This document shows, piece after piece, positions 60,722 to 64,000 of a DNA stretch of 64,000 bases (its first letter is position 1; every line of letters begins with the position of its first letter). The notes under the pieces are model-generated. The model had not been told where the DNA came from, made no database searches, and worked only from the letters and a program-made list of their open reading frames with translations. The stretch comes from Metaruminococcus_A gallistercoris. GTDB taxonomy: Bacteria > Bacillota > Clostridia > Oscillospirales > Ruminococcaceae. The stretch is from assembly GCA_904394975.1 (NCBI GenBank), contig CAJFNQ010000023.1:18135-82134 (forward strand), written 5' to 3'. A program made the translations under genes and the position numbers.

Positions 60722-60752
60722 TCCGGTTCTGCAAGGAACCGGATTTTTTTTC
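60722..60752 (+). terminator. Terminator of the HPr gene
   Basis: TCCGGTTC-TGCAAG-GAACCGGA followed by TTTTTTTT. Confidence 0.93.
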
Positions 60753-60772
60753 TTTCTTTTTGCGGTTGTATT

Positions 60773-60800
60773 TTGGAAACAGCGCAGGATGTGGTACAAT
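60773..60800 (+). promoter_or_regulatory. Promoter of uvrC
   Basis: TTGGAA-N16-TACAAT, about 40 bp before the uvrC start. No LexA/DinR box is evident. Confidence 0.55.
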
Positions 60801-60841
60801 AGTCTTTGGAATGTGAGACACTGATTGGCAGGAGGATGGAA

Positions 60842-62671
60842 ATGATCGACAATCCCAGGCTTCCATACCTGAAAAACCGGGTGAGCAATCTTTCGCTGGA
60901 ACCCGGTGTATATTTGATGAAAGACAAATCGGGCGAGATCATCTATGTCGGGAAGGCAAAATCCTTAAAAAAACGGGTGAGTAGCTATTTCCGCGATTTG
61001 GCGAACCATAATGAAAAGGTCCGCAAAATGGTTTCGCATGTTTATGATTTTGATTATATCGTGACCGACAGCGAGTTTGAGGCGCTGGTGCTGGAGTGCA
61101 GCCTCATCAAGCAGCATTCCCCTAAGTACAACATCCTGCTCAAGGATGACAAGGGTTACCATTATGTGCTTGTTTCGGACGGGGATTACCCCAAAATCAC
61201 TGCGGAAAAGCAGCAGACAGGCGGTGGAAAATACATCGGGCCGTACACCAGTTCGTTTGCGGTGAAACAGTCGGTGGATGAGGCGAACCGTGTATTTATG
61301 CTGCCCACCTGTACCCGGAAATTTCCGCAGGAATTTCGAAAATCCCGCCCCTGCTTAAATTATTACATCAAACAGTGCATGGGCGTCTGCCGTGGGAGGA
61401 TCTCTTCCAAAGAATACTGCGAGGTGGTCAACGAGGCGGTGGACTACATTATGGGCGGCAGTGTGCAGTCGGTAGAGAAGCTCACCCAGCAGATGGAAGA
61501 GGCTTCCGAAGCGCTGGATTTTGAGCGGGCGGCCCGGCTGCGGGACCGCATCCGCGCCATTCAGAAGGTGGCGGAGTCGCAGAAGATCATCCGCTCGGAT
61601 GAGGCGGAGCAGGATATCATCGCCTTTGCCGCCGGCGAGGGGACGATCTGCGGTGTTGTGGTCAAGTTCCGCGGCGGCCGTCTGGTGGATAAAGACACCC
61701 ACCTGTTTGCGGACGAAGGGGATGTGGCTGATGTGCGGCGGGAGTTTTTGTCGCGGTACTATCTGGAACGGGAAGTTCCAAAGGTGATCGCGGTGGATCA
61801 GCTGCCGGAGGACGCCGACCTTATCCTCGACCTGCTTGAGCAGCGCGCGGGGAAAAAGGTGAAACTGTATGTCCCGCAAAGGGGCGAACAGAAAAAACTG
61901 CTGGAGATGGCTTACCGCAACGCGACCGAACAGCTTTCCCAGAAGCTTTCCTACACCGCGAAGGAGATCGCCGCGCTGGATGAGCTTGGCACCCTGCTGG
62001 GCCTTCCGTCCACCCCGAATTACATTGAATCCTACGACATTTCCAACCTCGGCGACAGCGGCGTTGTGGCCGGGATGGTGGTGTTTGAAAACGCGCAGCC
62101 GCTGCGGAGCGCCTACCGGAAATTTTCGATGAAAGAGGTCGTCGGTCAGAACGACTACGCCTGTATGCAGGAGGTCATCCGCCGGCGGTTTAACCGCTAT
62201 TTTGAGCAGAAAGACACCGGAAAAGGGTTTGGGCGGATGCCCGACCTCATCCTGCTCGATGGTGGCAAGGGCCATGTTTCAGCGGTGGAACAGGTGCTTC
62301 GGGAAATGGATATCCAGGTTCCGCTGTTCGGCATGGTCAAGGATGACCGCCATCGAACCCGTGCCATCGCGGTGAGCGGCGGGGAGATCGCTATCACTAC
62401 CTTCAAATCCGCGTTCCGTTTGGTTTCTTCCATTCAGGATGAGGTGCACCGCTTTGCCATCTCTTACCAGAAGACCGTGCGGAAAAAGAACACCTTTTCC
62501 ATGCGGCTGACCGAGTTTGAGGGAATCGGCCCCAAAAAAGCGGAAAAACTGTTAAAGACATTCAAAACCAAAACAGCCATGCAGCAGGCGAGCGTGGAAG
62601 AACTTGCCAAAGTAGTCTCCATGCCGCCCGAAAAAGCACAGCGGCTGAAGGAATTTTTGCAGACGATTTAA
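60842..62671 (+). CDS. uvrC: Excinuclease ABC subunit C
   Basis: Makes both incisions in nucleotide excision repair with UvrA and UvrB. The GIY-YIG domain (EPGVYLMKDKSGEIIYVGKA), the UVR helix (QMEEASEALDFERAARLRDRI), the RNase H-like endonuclease (ESYDISNLGDSGVVAGMVVF) and the C-terminal helix-hairpin-helix (EGIGPKKAEKLLKTF) are present in order. It has 609 residues. GCAGGAGG supports ATG 60842. Confidence 0.97.
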   Translation: MIDNPRLPYLKNRVSNLSLEPGVYLMKDKSGEIIYVGKAKSLKKRVSSYFRDLANHNEKVRKMVSHVYDFDYIVTDSEFEALVLECSLIKQHSPKYNILLKDDKGYHYVLVSDGDYPKITAEKQQTGGGKYIGPYTSSFAVKQSVDEANRVFMLPTCTRKFPQEFRKSRPCLNYYIKQCMGVCRGRISSKEYCEVVNEAVDYIMGGSVQSVEKLTQQMEEASEALDFERAARLRDRIRAIQKVAESQKIIRSDEAEQDIIAFAAGEGTICGVVVKFRGGRLVDKDTHLFADEGDVADVRREFLSRYYLEREVPKVIAVDQLPEDADLILDLLEQRAGKKVKLYVPQRGEQKKLLEMAYRNATEQLSQKLSYTAKEIAALDELGTLLGLPSTPNYIESYDISNLGDSGVVAGMVVFENAQPLRSAYRKFSMKEVVGQNDYACMQEVIRRRFNRYFEQKDTGKGFGRMPDLILLDGGKGHVSAVEQVLREMDIQVPLFGMVKDDRHRTRAIAVSGGEIAITTFKSAFRLVSSIQDEVHRFAISYQKTVRKKNTFSMRLTEFEGIGPKKAEKLLKTFKTKTAMQQASVEELAKVVSMPPEKAQRLKEFLQTI

Positions 62672-62686
62672 ACAGGGAGGTTTTTT

Positions 62687-63343
62687 ATGGTTACCTGTGA
62701 ACAGGTTCGCGACAACGAAGAGATCAAAACCTATATTCAGGTGGCGGACGACGCGCTTCGGGTGATTGGCTATACCGAGCACAGCTTTGCGCATGTGGGA
62801 TACGCCGCGGCTCAGGCACGCAAGATCCTTACAACGCTCGGCTATCCTCAGCGGGAAACGGAACTCGCTTGGATCGCGGGCTATATGCACGACATCGGCA
62901 ACGTGGTCAACCGGGTCAACCACGCGCACAGCGGCGCTCTGATGAGTTTCCGCCTGCTCGATAAAATGGGAATGCCGGCACGGGAAGTCGCTGCTGTGAC
63001 CAGTGCCATCGGCAACCATGACGAAGGCACAGCGTTTCCGGTCAGCCCGATCGCCGCGGCGCTCATTCTGGCGGACAAGTGTGACGTGCGCCGTTCCCGG
63101 GTGCGGAACACCGATATCCCCAGCTTTGACATCCACGACCGGGTCAACTACGCGGTGGAGCGTTCGACCCTTTCGATGCCGGAAAACGGGATCGTTCGGC
63201 TGGATCTGGCGATTGACAGTACCATCTCTCCGGTGCTCAACTACTTTGAAATCTTCATGGAGCGAATGCTTCTTTGCACCAAAGCGGCAGACGCGCTTTC
63301 CTGCAAATTTGAGCTGATCATCAATGGGCAGAAAATCATTTAG
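62687..63343 (+). CDS. HD domain phosphohydrolase
   Basis: A 218-residue HD-fold protein: first His in HSFAHVGYAA, the HD pair in AGYMHDIGNVVNRVNHAHSG, a further GNHDEGT and the last metal Asp in LADKCDVRRSR. It resembles stand-alone HD hydrolases of Clostridia acting on nucleotides or phosphate monoesters; the substrate is unknown. GGGAGG lies before the ATG. It follows uvrC by 15 bp, so it is probably in the same transcript. Confidence 0.88.
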   Translation: MVTCEQVRDNEEIKTYIQVADDALRVIGYTEHSFAHVGYAAAQARKILTTLGYPQRETELAWIAGYMHDIGNVVNRVNHAHSGALMSFRLLDKMGMPAREVAAVTSAIGNHDEGTAFPVSPIAAALILADKCDVRRSRVRNTDIPSFDIHDRVNYAVERSTLSMPENGIVRLDLAIDSTISPVLNYFEIFMERMLLCTKAADALSCKFELIINGQKII

Positions 63344-63371
63344 ATTTGACAAAGATTTTATAAAAAAGGTA

Positions 63372-63399
63372 TTGACAAATTATACTTAAGTGGTATAAT
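63372..63399 (+). promoter_or_regulatory. Promoter of the rubrerythrin gene
   Basis: TTGACA-N16-TATAAT. Confidence 0.88.
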
Positions 63400-63401
63400 T
63401 T
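63377..63401 (+). promoter_or_regulatory. Palindromic operator over the rubrerythrin promoter, PerR-like
   Basis: AAATTATAC-TTAAGTG-GTATAATTT is a perfect 9-bp inverted repeat filling the promoter spacer and covering the -10 box. PerR boxes are AT-rich palindromes (TTATAAT-N-ATTATAA); spacing here differs, so the binding protein is uncertain, but its position fits a repressor of a peroxide-defence gene. Confidence 0.55.
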
Positions 63402-63457
63402 AATCAAGATAAGAGAAGAAACAATCAATTACATTGATTTTTATGGAGGAATGAAAG

Positions 63458-64000
63458 ATGAAAAAATTTGTTTGCTCTGTTTGCGGTTATGTTCATGAAG
63501 GCGACGCTGCTCCGGAATTCTGCCCGATCTGTAAAGCTCCGGCTTCCAAATTCGTTGAGCAGAAAGAGGGCCTTTCCTGGGCGGATGAGCACAGAATCGG
63601 TGTTGCGAAAGACGTTGATCCGGAAATTGTTGCCGGCCTGAAAATGAACTTTGAGGGTGAGTGCACCGAGGTTGGCATGTACCTTGCTATGGCTCGCGTT
63701 GCACACCGTGAAGGTTATCCGGAAATCGGCCTTTACTGGGAGAAAGCAGCTTACGAAGAGGCAGAGCATGCTGCTAAATTTGCAGAGCTCCTCGGCGAAG
63801 TTGTGACCGACTCCACCAAGAAAAACCTTGAGATGCGTGTTGCTGCTGAAAACGGCGCTTGCGCTGGTAAAAAAGAGCTTGCTGCAAAAGCGAAAGAGCT
63901 CGGCCTGGATGCGATCCACGACACCGTTCACGAGATGGCGAAAGACGAAGCTCGCCACGGCTGCGCGTTTGCTGGCCTGCTCAACCGTTACTTCGGCAAA
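63458..64000 (+). CDS. Reverse rubrerythrin (NADH peroxidase type), cut by the window end
   Basis: 181 codons run to the last base with no stop; the ending LLNRYFGK suggests only a residue or two plus the stop are missing. The rubredoxin-like Cys4 centre is at the N-terminus (CSVCGY and CPICKA), before the ferritin-like four-helix diiron domain (EGECTEVGMY, EEAEHAAKF, ENGACAGKK, DEARHGCAF). This order defines reverse rubrerythrins, which reduce peroxide in anaerobes. GGAGGA precedes the ATG, and codon use indicates high expression. Confidence 0.94.
   Translation, partial: MKKFVCSVCGYVHEGDAAPEFCPICKAPASKFVEQKEGLSWADEHRIGVAKDVDPEIVAGLKMNFEGECTEVGMYLAMARVAHREGYPEIGLYWEKAAYEEAEHAAKFAELLGEVVTDSTKKNLEMRVAAENGACAGKKELAAKAKELGLDAIHDTVHEMAKDEARHGCAFAGLLNRYFGK

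Noticed and set aside
1..64000. CRISPR arrays, insertion sequences, integrases, tRNA or rRNA genes
   Set aside because: No regularly spaced short repeats, transposase or integrase motifs, or cloverleaf/rRNA signatures were recognised by eye on either strand; a tool-based scan could still find a missed tRNA.

Overview
The window looks like a chromosomal segment of an anaerobic, spore-forming member of the Clostridia, most like the Oscillospiraceae/Ruminococcaceae. The reasons are the yabO-yabP-yabQ-divIC-yabR sporulation/division cluster next to HU, the PyrR-attenuated pyr operon, a HrcA/CIRCE dnaK operon, reverse rubrerythrin, GTP-type PEP carboxykinase, ECF vitamin transporters, AGGAGG ribosome sites and TTGACA-N17-TATAAT promoters. 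Most of it is ordinary housekeeping DNA. The accessory part is about 15.0-21.5 kb, with a second surface-protein gene at 52.5-56.4 kb.

Layout. 0-2.6 kb: mazG end, hup, rqcP, yabP, yabQ, divIC, S1 protein. 2.7-4.8 kb: DUF5685 protein, cysteine-tailed J-domain protein, membrane protein. 4.87-14.96 kb: PyrR-binding leader and attenuator, then pyrR-pyrC-pyrF-carA-carB-pyrK-pyrD, a histidine phosphatase and ruvX; pyrB and pyrE are not in this operon. 15-20 kb: a leader able to form a branched RNA plus terminator, a TetR regulator, and a translationally coupled large secreted protein gene broken by two frameshifts, the first at an exact 7-bp tandem duplication. 20.0-21.5 kb: a compact retron on the minus strand (reverse transcriptase, msr-msd RNA, own promoter) closed in by two terminators, with no visible effector gene. 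21.5-22.7 kb: Fe-alcohol dehydrogenase. 22.9-27.8 kb: promoter, CIRCE, hrcA-grpE-dnaK-dnaJ. 28-31.3 kb (minus): ilvD; dusB and a GNAT gene. 31.4-36 kb: polA, low-molecular-weight phosphatase, rimI, tsaD. 36-44.9 kb: pckG, nucleotide-kinase-like protein, deacetylase lipoprotein, enolase, a histidine-kinase-like protein without an obvious phospho-acceptor His, gap, a GNAT gene and an unlisted 58-residue protein. 45-48 kb: structured leader, pyridoxal kinase, ECF S component, MFS transporter. 48.2-51.4 kb: amidohydrolase, lone class I fumarase alpha subunit, RlmL-like methyltransferase. 51.4-52.2 kb: TPP riboswitch and a thiT gene cut by an in-frame TAG. 56.5-60.2 kb: ylxM-ffh-rpsP-khpA-rimM-trmD. 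60.3-64 kb: HPr, uvrC, HD hydrolase and a reverse rubrerythrin running to the window edge.

Most notable: the retron at 20.08-21.41 kb, whose RNA has a perfect 12-bp a1/a2 repeat, two short msr-type hairpins and a long msd-type hairpin in canonical order, yet stands without an effector. Next come the two broken genes (surface protein, thiT) and two structured leaders (upstream of tetR and upstream of pdxK) that I cannot assign to a known RNA class. No tRNA, rRNA, CRISPR array, insertion sequence or replication origin was recognised.
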